Source: Sipunculus nudus (taxonomy: Eukaryota > Annelida > Sipuncula > Golfingiida > Sipunculidae). Taken from it: a stretch of DNA of 64,000 bases. Below are positions 37,151-49,288 of the stretch, one piece after another (position 1 is the first letter of the stretch; each line of letters opens with the position of its first letter). The notes beneath the pieces are model-generated. The model searched no databases, had not been told where the DNA came from, and worked only from the letters and a program-made list of their open reading frames with translations. A program made the position numbers and the translations under genes. The stretch is taken from positions 1,004,019 to 1,068,018 of the forward strand of contig CM049306.1 of assembly GCA_026874595.1 (NCBI GenBank), written 5' to 3'.

Positions 37151-40100
37151 CTGGAGTAAAACAAAAAAATCTCTGTCACCATTATCAGGTAAATATATTA
37201 TTCCATGATACTGCTACATCTTTTTGCTACATCTCTTTACACAAGTATGGTTAAGATCACTGCTATGTGACATTACCTGTTACATCACTGATTGAAAGTA
37301 TGTCTGTCTTGAGAATGATGCTGTGTGACATTATCTGTTACATCACTGAGTGAAGGTAAGTCTGTCTTGAGGATGATGCTGTGTGACATTACCTGTTACA
37401 TCACTGATTGAAGGTAAGTCTGTCTTGAGGACAATGCTATGTGACATTACCTGTTACATCACTGACTGAAGGTAAGTCTGTCTTGAGAACCATGCTGTGA
37501 GACATTATCTGTTACATCACTGATTGAAGGTAAGTCTGTCTTGAGGACAATGCTGTGTGACAATACCTGTTACATCACTGACTGAAGGTAAGTCTGTCTT
37601 GAGAACCATGCTGTGAGACATTATCTGTTACATCACTGACTGAAGGTAAGTCTGTCTTGAGAACCATGCTGTGAGACATTATCTGTTACATCACTGATTG
37701 AAGGTAAGTCTGTCTTGAGGACAATGCTGTGTGACATTATCTGTTACATCACTGACTGAAGGTAAGTCTGTCTTGAGAACCATGCTGTGAGACATTATCT
37801 GTTACATCACTGACTGAAGGTAAGTCTGTCTTGAGAACCATGCTGTGAGACATTATCTGTTACATCACTGACTGAAGGTAAGTCTGTCTTGAGAATCATG
37901 CTGTGAGACATTATCTGTTACATCACTGATTGAAGGTAAGTCTGTCTTGAGGACAATGCTGTGTGACAATACCTGTTACATCACTGACTGAAGGTAAGTC
38001 TGTCTTGAGAACCATGCTGTGAGACATTATCTGTTACATCACTGACTGAAGGTAAGTCTGTCTTGAGAACCATGCTGTGAGACATTATCTGTTACATCAC
38101 TGATTGAAGGTAAGTCTGTCTTGAGGACAATGCTGTGTGACATTATCTGTTACATCACTGACTGAAGGTAAGTCTGTCTTGAGAACCATGCTGTGAGACA
38201 TTATCTGTTACATCACTGACTGAAGGTAAGTCTGTCTTGAGAACCATGCTGTGAGACATTATCTGTTACATCACTGACTGAAGGTAAGTCTGTCTTGAGA
38301 ACCATGCTGTGAGACATTATCTGTTACATCACTGATTGAAGGTAAGTCTGTCTTGAGGACAATGCTGTGTGACAATACCTGTTACATCACTGACTGAAGG
38401 TAAGTCTGTCTTGAGAACTATGCTGTGAGACATTATCTGTTACATCACTGACTGAAGGTAAGTCTGTCTTGAGAACCATGCTGTGAGACATTATCTGTTA
38501 CATCACTGATTGAAGGTAAGTCTGTCTTGAGGACAATGCTGTGTGACATTATCTGTTACATCACTGACTGAAGGTAAGTCTGTCTTGAGAACCATGCTGT
38601 GAGACATTATCTGTTACATCACTGACTGAAGGTAGGTCTGTCTTGAGAACCATGCTGTGAGACATTATCTGTTACATCACTGACTGAAGGTAAGTCTGTC
38701 TTGAGAACCATGCTGTGAGACATTATCTGTTACATCACTGATTGAAGGTAAGTCTGTCTTGAGGACAATGCTGTGTGACAATACCTGTTACATCACTGAC
38801 TGAAGGTAAGTCTGTCTTGAGAACCATGCTGTGAGACATTATCTGTTACATCACTGACTGAAGGTAAGTCTGTCTTGAGAACCATGCTGTGAGACATTAT
38901 CTGTTACATCACTGATTGAAGGTAAGTCTGTCTTGAGAACCATGCTGTGTGACAATACCTGTTACATCACTGACTGAAGGTAAGTCGTCTTGAGAACCAT
39001 GCTGTGAGACATTATCTGTTACATCACTGATTGAAGGTAAGTCTGTCTTGAGGACAATGCTGTTTGACAATACCTGTTACATCACTGACTGAAGGTAAGT
39101 CTGTCTTGAGAACCATGCTGTGAGACATTATCTGTTACATCACTGACTGAAGGTAAGTCTGTCTTGAGAACCATGCTGTGAGACATTACCTGTTACATCA
39201 CTGATTGAAGGTAAGTCTGTCTTGAGGATGATGCTGTGTGACATTACCTGTTACATCACTGATTGAAGGTAAGTCTGTCTTGAGGATGATGTTGTGTGAC
39301 ATTACCTGTTACATTACTGATTGAAGGTAAGTCTGTCTTGAGGGTGATGTTGTGTGACATTACCTGTTACATCACTGATTGAAGGTAAGTCTGTCTTGAG
39401 GATGATGTTGTGTGACATTACCTGTAACATCACTGACTGAAGGTAAGTCGGTCTTGAGGATGATGTTGTGTGACATTACCTGTTACATCACTGATTGAAG
39501 GTAAGTCTGTCTTGAGGATGATGCTGTGTGACATTACCTGTAACATCACTGATTGAAGGTTAGTCTGTCTTGAGGATGATGTTGTGTGACATTACCTGTT
39601 ACATCACTGATTGAAAGTATGTCTGTCTTGAGAATGATGCTGTGTGACATTATCTGTTACATCACTGAGTGAAGGTAAGTCTGTCTTGAGGATGATGCTG
39701 TGTGACATTACCTGTTACATCACTGATTGAAGGTAAGTCTGTCTTGAGGACAATGCTATGTGACATTACCTGTTACATCACTGACTGAAGGTAAGTCTGT
39801 CTTGAGAACCATGCTGTGAGACATTATCTGTTACATCACTGATTGAAGGTAAGTCTGTCTTGAGGACAATGCTGTGTGACAATACCTGTTACATCACTGA
39901 CTGAAGGTAAGTCTGTCTTGAGAACCATGCTGTGAGACATTATCTGTTACATCACTGACTGAAGGTAAGTCTGTCTTGAGAACCATGCTGTGAGACATTA
40001 TCTGTTACATCACTGATTGAAGGTAAGTCTGTCTTGAGGACAATGCTGTGTGACATTATCTGTTACATCACTGACTGAAGGTAAGTCTGTCTTGAGAACC

Positions 40101-42146
40101 ATGCTGTGAGACATTATCTGTTACATCACTGACTGAAGGTAAGTCTGTCTTGAGAACCATGCTGTGAGACATTATCTGTTACATCACTGACTGAAGGTAA
40201 GTCTGTCTTGAGAATCATGCTGTGAGACATTATCTGTTACATCACTGATTGAAGGTAAGTCTGTCTTGAGGACAATGCTGTGTGACAATACCTGTTACAT
40301 CACTGACTGAAGGTAAGTCTGTCTTGAGAACCATGCTGTGAGACATTATCTGTTACATCACTGACTGAAGGTAAGTCTGTCTTGAGAACCATGCTGTGAG
40401 ACATTATCTGTTACATCACTGATTGAAGGTAAGTCTGTCTTGAGGACAATGCTGTGTGACATTATCTGTTACATCACTGACTGAAGGTAAGTCTGTCTTG
40501 AGAACCATGCTGTGAGACATTATCTGTTACATCACTGACTGAAGGTAAGTCTGTCTTGAGAACCATGCTGTGAGACATTATCTGTTACATCACTGACTGA
40601 AGGTAAGTCTGTCTTGAGAACCATGCTGTGAGACATTATCTGTTACATCACTGATTGAAGGTAAGTCTGTCTTGAGGACAATGCTGTGTGACAATACCTG
40701 TTACATCACTGACTGAAGGTAAGTCTGTCTTGAGAACTATGCTGTGAGACATTATCTGTTACATCACTGACTGAAGGTAAGTCTGTCTTGAGAACCATGC
40801 TGTGAGACATTATCTGTTACATCACTGATTGAAGGTAAGTCTGTCTTGAGGACAATGCTGTGTGACATTATCTGTTACATCACTGACTGAAGGTAAGTCT
40901 GTCTTGAGAACCATGCTGTGAGACATTATCTGTTACATCACTGACTGAAGGTAGGTCTGTCTTGAGAACCATGCTGTGAGACATTATCTGTTACATCACT
41001 GACTGAAGGTAAGTCTGTCTTGAGAACCATGCTGTGAGACATTATCTGTTACATCACTGATTGAAGGTAAGTCTGTCTTGAGGACAATGCTGTGTGACAA
41101 TACCTGTTACATCACTGACTGAAGGTAAGTCTGTCTTGAGAACCATGCTGTGAGACATTATCTGTTACATCACTGACTGAAGGTAAGTCTGTCTTGAGAA
41201 CCATGCTGTGAGACATTATCTGTTACATCACTGATTGAAGGTAAGTCTGTCTTGAGAACCATGCTGTGTGACAATACCTGTTACATCACTGACTGAAGGT
41301 AAGTCGTCTTGAGAACCATGCTGTGAGACATTATCTGTTACATCACTGATTGAAGGTAAGTCTGTCTTGAGGACAATGCTGTGTGACAATACCTGTTACA
41401 TCACTGACTGAAGGTAAGTCTGTCTTGAGAACCATGCTGTGAGACATTATCTGTTACATCACTGACTGAAGGTAAGTCTGTCTTGAGAACCATGCTGTGA
41501 GACATTACCTGTTACATCACTGATTGAAGGTAAGTCTGTCTTGAGGATGATGCTGTGTGACATTACCTGTTACATCACTGATTGAAGGTAAGTCTGTCTT
41601 GAGGATGATGTTGTGTGACATTACCTGTTACATTACTGATTGAAGGTAAGTCTGTCTTGAGGGTGATGTTGTGTGACATTACCTGTTACATCACTGATTG
41701 AAGGTAAGTCTGTCTTGAGGATGATGTTGTGTGACATTACCTGTAACATCACTGACTGAAGGTAAGTCGGTCTTGAGGATGATGTTGTGTGACATTACCT
41801 GTTACATCACTGATTGAAGGTAAGTCTGTCTTGAGGATGATGCTGTGTGACATTACCTGTAACATCACTGATTGAAGGTTAGTCTGTCTTGAGGATGATG
41901 TTGTGTGACATTACCTGTTACATCACTGATTGAAGGTAAGTCTGTCTTGAGGATTATGTTGTGTGACATAACCTGTTACATCACTGATTGAAGGTAAGTC
42001 TGTCTTGAGGATGATGTTGTGTGACATTACCTGTTACATCACTGATTGAAGGTTAGTCTGTCTTGAGGATGATGTTGTGTGACATTACCTGTTACATCAC
42101 TGATTTAAGGTAAGTCTGTCTTGAGGATGATGTTGTGTGACATTAC
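37151..42146 (-). other. atg7: atg7 intron made almost wholly of an exon-derived minisatellite
   Basis: This is the phase-1 intron between the two visible atg7 exons, 4,996 bp. It opens with GTAATG and ends with a T-rich tract and CAG. Only about 110 bp at the acceptor side (37151-37261) is not tandem array. That acceptor side holds a run of T and several A-rich branch-point candidates but no other feature. The intron would be only a few hundred bases long without the array. Confidence 0.88.
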
Positions 42147-42195
42147 CTGTTACATCACTGATTGAAGGTAAGTCAGTCTTGAGGATGATGCTGTG
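37262..42195 (-). repeat. 58-bp tandem array copied from an exon-intron boundary of atg7 (about 85 units)
   Basis: The array repeats a 58-bp unit. Read on the minus strand, each unit contains CATCATCCTCAAGAC, then GACTTACCTTCAATCAG, then TGATGTAACAG and the donor GTAATGTCACACA. This is the last ~50 bases of the atg7 exon at 42147-42268 plus the first few intron bases, and the first unit is the exon end itself. Units come in variants. Many central units read CAGATAATG, so the donor GT is lost. Units at both array ends and about one in seven central units keep CAGGTAA or CAGGTATT. On the plus strand nearly every unit carries AAGGTAAGT, an antisense donor-like sequence. Since 58 is not a multiple of 3, the units change frame. 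Confidence 0.95.
37291..41928. repeat. two tandem 2,319-bp higher-order copies within the 58-bp array
   Basis: Rare variants recur exactly 2,319 bp apart. ATTGAAAGTATG occurs at 37291 and 39610; the one-base-short AAGTCGTCTT near 38981 and 41300; GGTAGGTCTG near 38631 and 40950; AGAACTATGC near 38414 and 40733; and GGTTAGTCTG near 39559 and 41878. 2,319 is 40 units minus one base. Within each copy a 406-bp (7-unit) sub-period is also visible: the variant GTGACAATACC recurs near 37557, 37963, 38369 and 38775. I saw no difference between the two large copies wherever I compared them. Confidence 0.9.
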
Positions 42196-42268
42196 TGTGA
42201 CACTTCTTTTGCCGTCCCTTATCCTGTCTCTAAAACACAAGATCTCCACCTCAGTCAACTTCTTTGAC
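42147..42268 (-). CDS. atg7: atg7 internal exon (upstream of the two seen), E1-like autophagy enzyme
   Basis: Partial CDS, a 122-bp exon. ATG7 is the E1-like enzyme that adenylates ATG8 and ATG12 and passes them to ATG3 and ATG10 in the cytoplasm. Seen: read on the minus strand the exon is one base, 40 codons, one base. The peptide includes LTEVEILCFRDR, DGKRSVTHSII and LKTDLPSISDVTG. From memory this aligns gap-free with vertebrate ATG7 around its VEVVCFRDR and VAHSIIF stretches, near the end of the N-terminal domain. The acceptor is TTTTGGTACAG just above 42268; the first base would complete a Trp codon (TG+G), matching the Trp at that place in vertebrates. The donor is CAG|GTAATG at 42147/42146. 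The last base pairs in phase with the next exon to give Gly. Oddity: the last ~50 coding bases are the source of the 58-bp array filling the next intron. The longer open frame reaching 42447 runs through intron and is not coding. Confidence 0.92.
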
Positions 42269-42329
42269 CTGTACCAAAATAAGTCAACCACATCTTCATC
42301 TAGAGGACATGACCTTAACAAATGAATTA

Positions 42330-44305
42330 TACTATCTGACAGACACACTGGAAGACCACTTTCAGACCACTGACAGACTACTGACAGAAAAACTGACAGA
42401 CCACTGACAGACAAACTGACAGACCACTGACAGAATAAGGGACCCATGGGTCACAGTGCTCAGCTGTTATTTATGATCATAAAATATAATTTGGAGGAAG
42501 GGGTAGACAAATGTTGGTTTTGTGTGGTAATATAAGCTGATTTATGAGGATGATGGCGTTTAACTCAAGTTATGTAAAGATTTTGATAAAATCCTTGGAG
42601 AGGGAAGAGGACTAATGTCATTTATATTATTTAAATTTAGAAAAGGAGTGCTATTGAAACACAAATTTTGACTTGGCCTAATGACTTTATCTACAGAAGT
42701 ATTAGAAAAAAATGTCCACTATAAGTCATGTTAATTATCATGCTTTTTACAAATGAGTTAACTGTTATTTAATATTTATAGGTTACCCATACCCAAGGGC
42801 AGCACTAGTATAAATGATATGAGAGTTTAACTATTTCTTAAAAATTAATTGCAATTATTGGGCCAAATATAATTCAATTAAAAAAATACTAACAGTATCA
42901 TCTGAAAAAATTTCATTAATAATTTAATTGAAATAAATCATTATTAAAATAAAACTTTAAAATGTTTTCATGAATGCATTCATGAATACACTTTGAAATA
43001 TTTGCACTCACATTCAAATACTTTCTTTTTACCTGTATTAGTATTTGCATTCATTTTCATTATCAAACTCTCAAATATTTGTATTCATATTCAAATACAA
43101 ATATGAAGTATTCACTCAATGTCTTATATTTATTCAGTTTCAGTCAAACAAAACTGTTGAGAATCTAGGATATAAAAATTTAACAAATTAAATAATATTC
43201 ATAAGTACCTGGTTTCTATGGCTTTAATTGATAAAAAAAACTATTATATTCACCTTTGAATACTGTTATATCACTGTCTACACACATAACATAACAAGAG
43301 AAACTTATGACAATTATTAACATTATAGACATCATAATGAGAACTTGTCTTAGATCTAAATTTTTTATCACATTTGAATATTATTTTTTTAAACATGTAT
43401 CAGAAAAAAAGAAAAGTAATCTCAGCTATGAAACTAATACATGTGTTAAAAATAACCCAAGGATTAAAAGACCCAATATATATTATACAAGGAGCAAACT
43501 GGAGTTGGGAATGTTTAATTTTATTAACTGAAATAAAGGAATCAGTATTATAAATTTTGATTATTTACCTAAGATCATGTAACAGCTGATACAGCAATGA
43601 GTCTTAATGTCATAAGTCAAACATATTGACATCTTTAATGAGCACTTGTCTGAATAATATTTTAAATTGTTGACTTATTTCAACTTTTTAAAATTTTGTA
43701 ATAAAAATGAATCCACAAATTAAACACTTGGAAAAGACCTGGAAATTTAGAGTAATTTAATATAATTAACTGCATTCTTGTCTATCATTAATTTGCTTCA
43801 TATAATCCCTAATAGTAAACATCAATTTTATTAATTTATATTTTCATTTTTATGACTGAAATGAAAAATAACCGATGGTGATTGCATGGTGTCATTTGGA
43901 ATACATTTTCGGCCATCCCAGATGATCCATAAAACATCAGTAATTGCAAGGTAATTCCCTGTTACTCATTAACTATAAATTTTTTTTTCATTAATTTTTC
44001 TTAAAGTTATTATTATAAACAAAAAATTTTTTTTTAAATTATAATGTTTTGGGGCAAAACAACTACTACGGACAGACAGCCAATGGATAAAGGACCAAGA
44101 ATATAGCTCAGGTGACTTATAGTGAGCTGAGCTAAAAACTGACAGACCACTGACAGACAAAATAACAGATCACTGACAAATAAACTGACAAACCACTAAT
44201 AGACAAACTGACAGAACACTGACCAACACACTGATAGACCACTGACAGCGAACTAACAGACCACTGACAAACCACTGACAGTAAAACTGACAGACCACTG
44301 AGCCA
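42330..44305. repeat. short tandem ACTGACAGACCA repeat interrupted by an E element
   Basis: 42330-42434 and 44139-44305 are runs of ACTGACAGACCACTGACAG and ACTGACAGACAAA. The E element sits between them. The joined flanks read GACAGA plus ACTGACAG, as in the intact GACAGAAAAACTGACAG at 42375. Confidence 0.85.
42435..44138 (-). mobile_element. E element, both ends present
   Basis: Left end ATAAGGGACCCATGGGTCAC then GTGCTCAGCTG. Right hairpin at 44104-44134 (TAGCTCAGGTGAC / GTGAGCTGAGCTA). The (ACGG) tract is reduced to GGACAGACAGCCAATGG. The body is diverged from the other E copies and lacks the usual core units, about 1.7 kb in all. Confidence 0.82.
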
Positions 44306-44383
44306 AGAAGTTAGGGTGAATGTAAGGTTCAGGGATTCACACAGGTCAAGACTGTCACCTTGACAACCAGAAGTAATATTTTA
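44306..44383. other. short unique gap
   Basis: Holds no element end. Checked on the minus strand for an upstream atg7 exon; the frames carry stops. Confidence 0.5.
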
Positions 44384-45876
44384 ACAAGTGACCCATGGGT
44401 CATGACGCTCAGCTGACTGGGAAGAGATTGGCAAAAGGAAATTTTATCATCTGAATGGTAGTATATACCCAATCAACTGAAGCATCAAACAGATTAACCA
44501 ACAGGCCAAGATTGTGTCTGCATTTATATATATTTCAAAAATAGAGAAAAAATGCATAAACTTAAAAAAAAATACAGGTGGCTCCACCAGTCTGCAGAAA
44601 CTAATAAAAACACTTAATGGTCAATATACATGCAAAGAATCATGGTGATCTCTGCATTAGTTGTTCAGATACTTCAGCTTTTGTATCAAATTTTCCATTA
44701 TTCTGAGGGATACTTCGGAGTCCTATAGCTTGAATGAAATGGGAAACAGAGACCTAATTTCAGGTTTCCACAGACACTTTTCATGGGCCTCCTTGCATGA
44801 CAAGAATGAAGATTCTAGGTCCAGTTGTTACTATTTGTACCCTGTTGACAGATAACCACATCTTAAAAAGTCTCAAAAATACAGAAAAAATTTCGTAAAA
44901 ATTTGAAAAAATAGAGGTGGCACACCCAGTCTGCAGAAACTGATGGAACACCTCATGATCAATATGTATGCGAAAAATCACGACCATCAGTGTTGTAGTT
45001 ATTGAGATACTGCAGTTTTTTATCAAATTTATTTTTCATGGGCCTCCTTGCATGACAAGAATGAAAATTCTAGGTCCAGTTGTTACTATTTGTGCCCTGT
45101 TAACAGATGTTCACATTTTTAAAGGTCTCAAAAATAAAGAAAACAATTCGTAAAGAATCGAAAAATACAGGTGGCGCCACCAGTCTGCAGAAACTGATGA
45201 AACATCTCATGATCAATATGAATGCCAAAAATCAAGACCATCAGTGATGTAGTTAATGAGATATTGAAGTTTTTGTATGAAATTTTTGACTATTCTGGGG
45301 GGTACTGTGGGGCCCCATAGCTCGAAGGATATGGGTAACAGAGACCTCATTTCTGGTTTCCATGGAGACTTATCATAGCTCTCTCAGTGTGTAAAGAATG
45401 AAGATTCTAGGTCCAGTCTTTACAATTTGTGCATTGTTAACAGATGTTCACATTTTTAAAGGTCTCAAAAATAGAGAAAAAAATTCGTAAAAAATGGAAA
45501 AATACAGGTGGCGCCACCAGTCTACAGGAACTGATGGAACATCACATGATTAATATGTATGCCAAAATCAAGACCATCAGTGATGTAGTTAATGAGATAT
45601 TGAAGTTTTTGTATAAAACTTCTGACTATTCTGGGGGGTACTTTGGGGCCCCATAGCTCAAAGGATATGGGTAACAGAGACCTCATTTCTGGTTTCCAAG
45701 GAGATTTTTCATGGACCTCTCAGAATGTCAAGTTACAAGTTTCTAGGTCCAGCGGTTATGATTTGTGCCAGGTTAACGGACGACAGACAGACAGACGGAC
45801 GGACAGCAAGACAGACGGACGACGGACAAAGGGTGATCGCTATAGCTCAGATGACTTACAGTCAGCTGAGCTAAAA
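44384..45876 (-). mobile_element. C element, complete
   Basis: Left end ACAAGTGACCCATGGGTCA, then CGCTCAGCTGACTGG. Four core units, two with intact GGTGGCGCCACC near 45172 and 45508. (ACGG/ACAG)n tract at 45776-45830, hairpin at 45840-45874. About 1.49 kb. The next left end starts immediately after it. Confidence 0.9.
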
Positions 45877-47201
45877 ACAAGTGACCCACAGGTAATGACG
45901 CTCAGCTGAAAAGCATGAAACAATCACCTAATTTTTACAACTGTTGTCTTATTTAGAAGGAAATGATTACAAATGTTGTTAAAATTTTGGGGTGGGGCAG
46001 AAAGATATGTATGCATAAAGCACATCAGTTGATGGTTCAGGGCAAAATAATGATACTAGGCATGAATGAACATTAGCAACTGGTTCAAATCAGTCTTCAA
46101 CAACTGATGAAATGAATTTTTTTTTATCAAAAGGCACACCATTTTACAGGACACTGGATGAAATTACAGTTGAAAAGCTGACACTATTGAATTAAGTTTG
46201 TCAGTGTAATGAGTACATGTACGTACCTAACTATAGTCATGATCAATAATCATATATGATGTTCAGGACACAAGATGATACCACAGTTGACAAACTGATA
46301 CATTTGCTGTCATTTGACTGTCTCAAAGTCAGAGGTAACAAGTTAAAGATTCTAGGTCTAATGGTTATGATTTGTGCCCTGCTTTGGTATCAAATTTTCA
46401 AATATTCGGAGGGGTATTTATAAGCCCCATAGCTTGGAGAATATGGGTAACAGAGACCTAACTTCATGTTCCAAGGAGACTTTTCATGGGCCTCCCTGCA
46501 AGTCAAGAGAGAAGATTCTAGGTCCAACATTTATGATTAGTGAACTGTAAATGGACAACTGCGTTTTGAAGGTCTCAAAAATTGCTGTCATTTGACTGTC
46601 TCAAAGTCAGAGGTAACAAGTTAAAGATGTTAGGTCTAATGGTTATGATTTGTGCCCTGCTTTGGTATCAAATTTTCAAATATTCGGAGGGGTATTTAAA
46701 AGCCCCATAGCTTGGAGAATATGGGTAACAGAAACCTAACTTCATGTTCCAAGGAGACTTTTCATGGGCCTCCCTGCAAGTCAAGAGAGAAGATTCTAGG
46801 TCCAACATTTATGATTAGTGAACTGTAAATGGACAACTGCGTTTTGAAGGTCTCAAAAATTGAGAAAAAATGTGTAACAATTGGTAAAAATACAGGTGGC
46901 ACCAACAGTCTGCAGGAAGTGATGAAACACACCATGACCAATATGCATGTAAAGAATCATGGCAATCAATGTGTGAGTTGTTCAGATACTGATGTTCTGT
47001 ATCACATTATAAGTTATTCTGAGAGTTACTTACGAGCCTAATAGCTCAGAGGATATGGGTAACAGAGTTTTAATTTTAAGATTTCAAGGAGACTTTTCAT
47101 GGACCTCCCTGGATATCAAGTAAGAAGATTCTAGGTCAAGTGGTTACAATGTGCTCCCTGTTACCAGACCACCCCATCTTTAAAGGTCTCAAAAGTAGAG
47201 A
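45877..47201 (-). mobile_element. C-related element with a 278-bp internal duplication
   Basis: Left end ACAAGTGACCCACAGGTAAT then CGCTCAGCTGAA. About 430 bp of unshared sequence follows, then C-like units. The segment 46306-46583 (starting GCTGTCATTTGACTGTCTCA) is repeated almost unchanged at 46584-46861. No right hairpin; it ends where the next left end begins. Confidence 0.8.
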
Positions 47202-49288
47202 AAACAAGTGACCCATGGGTGATGACGCTCAGCTGACTGACATGTTGACAATATGTCCTTAGACAAGCAACTAATTAAGATAATGTTATCATGGTTATTA
47301 CATATTAGGTCAAGTTCATCAAGACCCATAAACACACCAAATCTGATGACAATCCATCCTGCCATTCCTGAGGAATCTGGAAATTTGTGTGTATTTTGCA
47401 TTTTTTCTGGGGAGCTCAAACATGAACTGTAATGCAGAGAATATGAGTCACAGTGACCTAATTTCAGGTTTCTGAGGAGAACTTTTGGGGAATTCTCAGG
47501 ATGTCAAGTAAGAAGATTCTAGGTCCAATGGTTATGATTTGTGCCTTGCTTTAGTATCAAATTTTCAACTAGATTACGGGTAGTCGACAAGTGACTACAT
47601 GTATCCGCCAAAATCAGAGTGGAACGGGTGACGTAAGGCATGGATTGAGTGGCAGGGGGAAATAGAGTGAGGTGTGTTGCATAGTAGTATGGATGTCTGC
47701 AGCATAAATGTGTAAGTTGCGCCACCTACCACAAATCCAGAAAGCTGTCAAGGATGTATAAACCTGCAAAATTTTAGGCAGAAAAGTCAAACCACTACAT
47801 GTATACAAGTGATTTTAGCCCATGGCAGATAAACAGACAGACGCTGTGCAAATGGTTGCAGGTGGCCCCTCCAGTTTTGTGCATGATAAAATGCTATGTG
47901 AGATCTATACACATGCAAAATTTTGGCCAAATTGGTCAAACGGTTCCTGAGATATAAGCTTGGATGTCTGCAGCGTAAACTAGAATGAAGGTGGCGCCAC
48001 CTGTCATAAAATCAAGAAAGCTGTCCAGGATGTATTGACCTGCAAAATTTTAGGCAGTTATATCAAACCACTACAGAGATATGAGTGATTTCAGCCCACG
48101 GCAGACAAACAGACGGACGCTGTGCAAAAATGGTTGCAGGTGGCACCACCAGTTTTGTGTATGATAAAGAGCTATGTGAGATCTACACACATGCAAAATT
48201 TGGCCTAATCGGTCAAACAGTTCCCGAGATATGAGCTCTGATGTCTGCAGCGTGAACGTGAATGTAGGTGGCGCCACCTATCATAAAATCAAGAAAGCAA
48301 TCCAGGATGTATAGGCATGCCAAATTTCAGGTGAATTAGTCAAACCACTGCAGAGATATGAGTGATTTTAACCCAAGGCAGATGAACAGAAGGACACTGT
48401 GCAAACATTGTTGCAGGTGGCGCCACCATTTTTTGTGTATGTTATAAAGCTATCCAAGGGCTACATTTGTACTAAAATTTTTTCCTGATCGGTCAAACGG
48501 TTCCCGAAATATGTGGGTTTATGTATGAAAACAGACGCACAAATGGACGCTGGGCAGAGAGGAAAGGTCAGAGGTCAGCGCAAATTGGTTAGGCACCAGT
48601 TCACATGTGACCAGATAATTGGTGTAAGTTTCAGAAAAATCTGTCCAGTAGTCTAAGAGGAGTTCTCTGGAAATGAACGCAGCAGCGGCAGAACCTGGTC
48701 AAAAAACATAGTATCCGCAAAACTTTGTTTGGGGGATACAATTATTCTGGGGGCGGGGGGGGGGGGGGGGGGGTACTTATAAGCCCCATAGCTTGGAGAA
48801 TATGGGTAACAGAGACCTAATTTCAGGTTTCCATGAAGACTTTTCATTGACCTCCCTGGATGTTAATTTAGAAGATTCTAGGTACAGTGGTTATGAGTTG
48901 TGCCCTGTTAACAGATGACCACATCTTTAAAGGTCTCAAAAACAAAAAAAAATTGTAACAAATTGAAAAAAATACAGGTGGCACCACCAATCTGCAGAAA
49001 TTGATGATACACTTTATGATCAATATCCATGAAAAGAATCGTTGTGATCAATGCATTAGTTGTTCAGATACTTGAGCTTTTGTATCAAATTTTTCATTAG
49101 TCTGGGGGGTACTTTAAAGCCCCATAGCTCAGAGGTTTTGGGTAACAGAGACCTAATTTTAAGTTTCTATGGTCACTTTTTATGGGCCTTCCTTGCATGT
49201 CAAGATAGAAGATTCTATATCCAGTGGTTATGATTTGTGCCCTGTTAACAGATGAAGGCATCCTTTCAGATCTCAAAAATAGAGAAAA
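47202..49288 (-). mobile_element. C-related element interrupted by B
   Basis: Left end ACAAGTGACCCATGGGTGAT, then CGCTCAGCTGACTGACATG. A core has AATCCATCCTGCCATTCCTG. B is inserted in the C unit at ATTTTCAA / TTATTCTGG. C resumes at 48742 with a G run around 48749-48772 and continues through two more units. Confidence 0.8.
47569..48741 (-). mobile_element. B element, complete
   Basis: Left end CTAGATTACGGGTAGTCGAC, hairpin GTAGTCG/TGACTAC, arm GTATCCGCC. Right hairpin GTATCCGCAAAAC / GTTTGGGGGATAC, ending ACAA. Palindromes near 47991, 48265 and 48418. Two 280-bp-type units. Confidence 0.88.

Noticed and set aside
32044-42195. CRISPR-like arrays
   Set aside because: The tandem units adjoin directly with no unique spacers, and this is a eukaryotic genome.
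42269-42447. N-terminal part of the 116-codon frame that contains the atg7 exon
   Set aside because: It runs through CTGACAG simple repeats and past the acceptor at 42269; similarity to ATG7 begins only at the exon start.
44306-44383. Possible upstream atg7 exon on the minus strand
   Set aside because: Frames contain stops and do not match the conserved GWPLRN region expected there.
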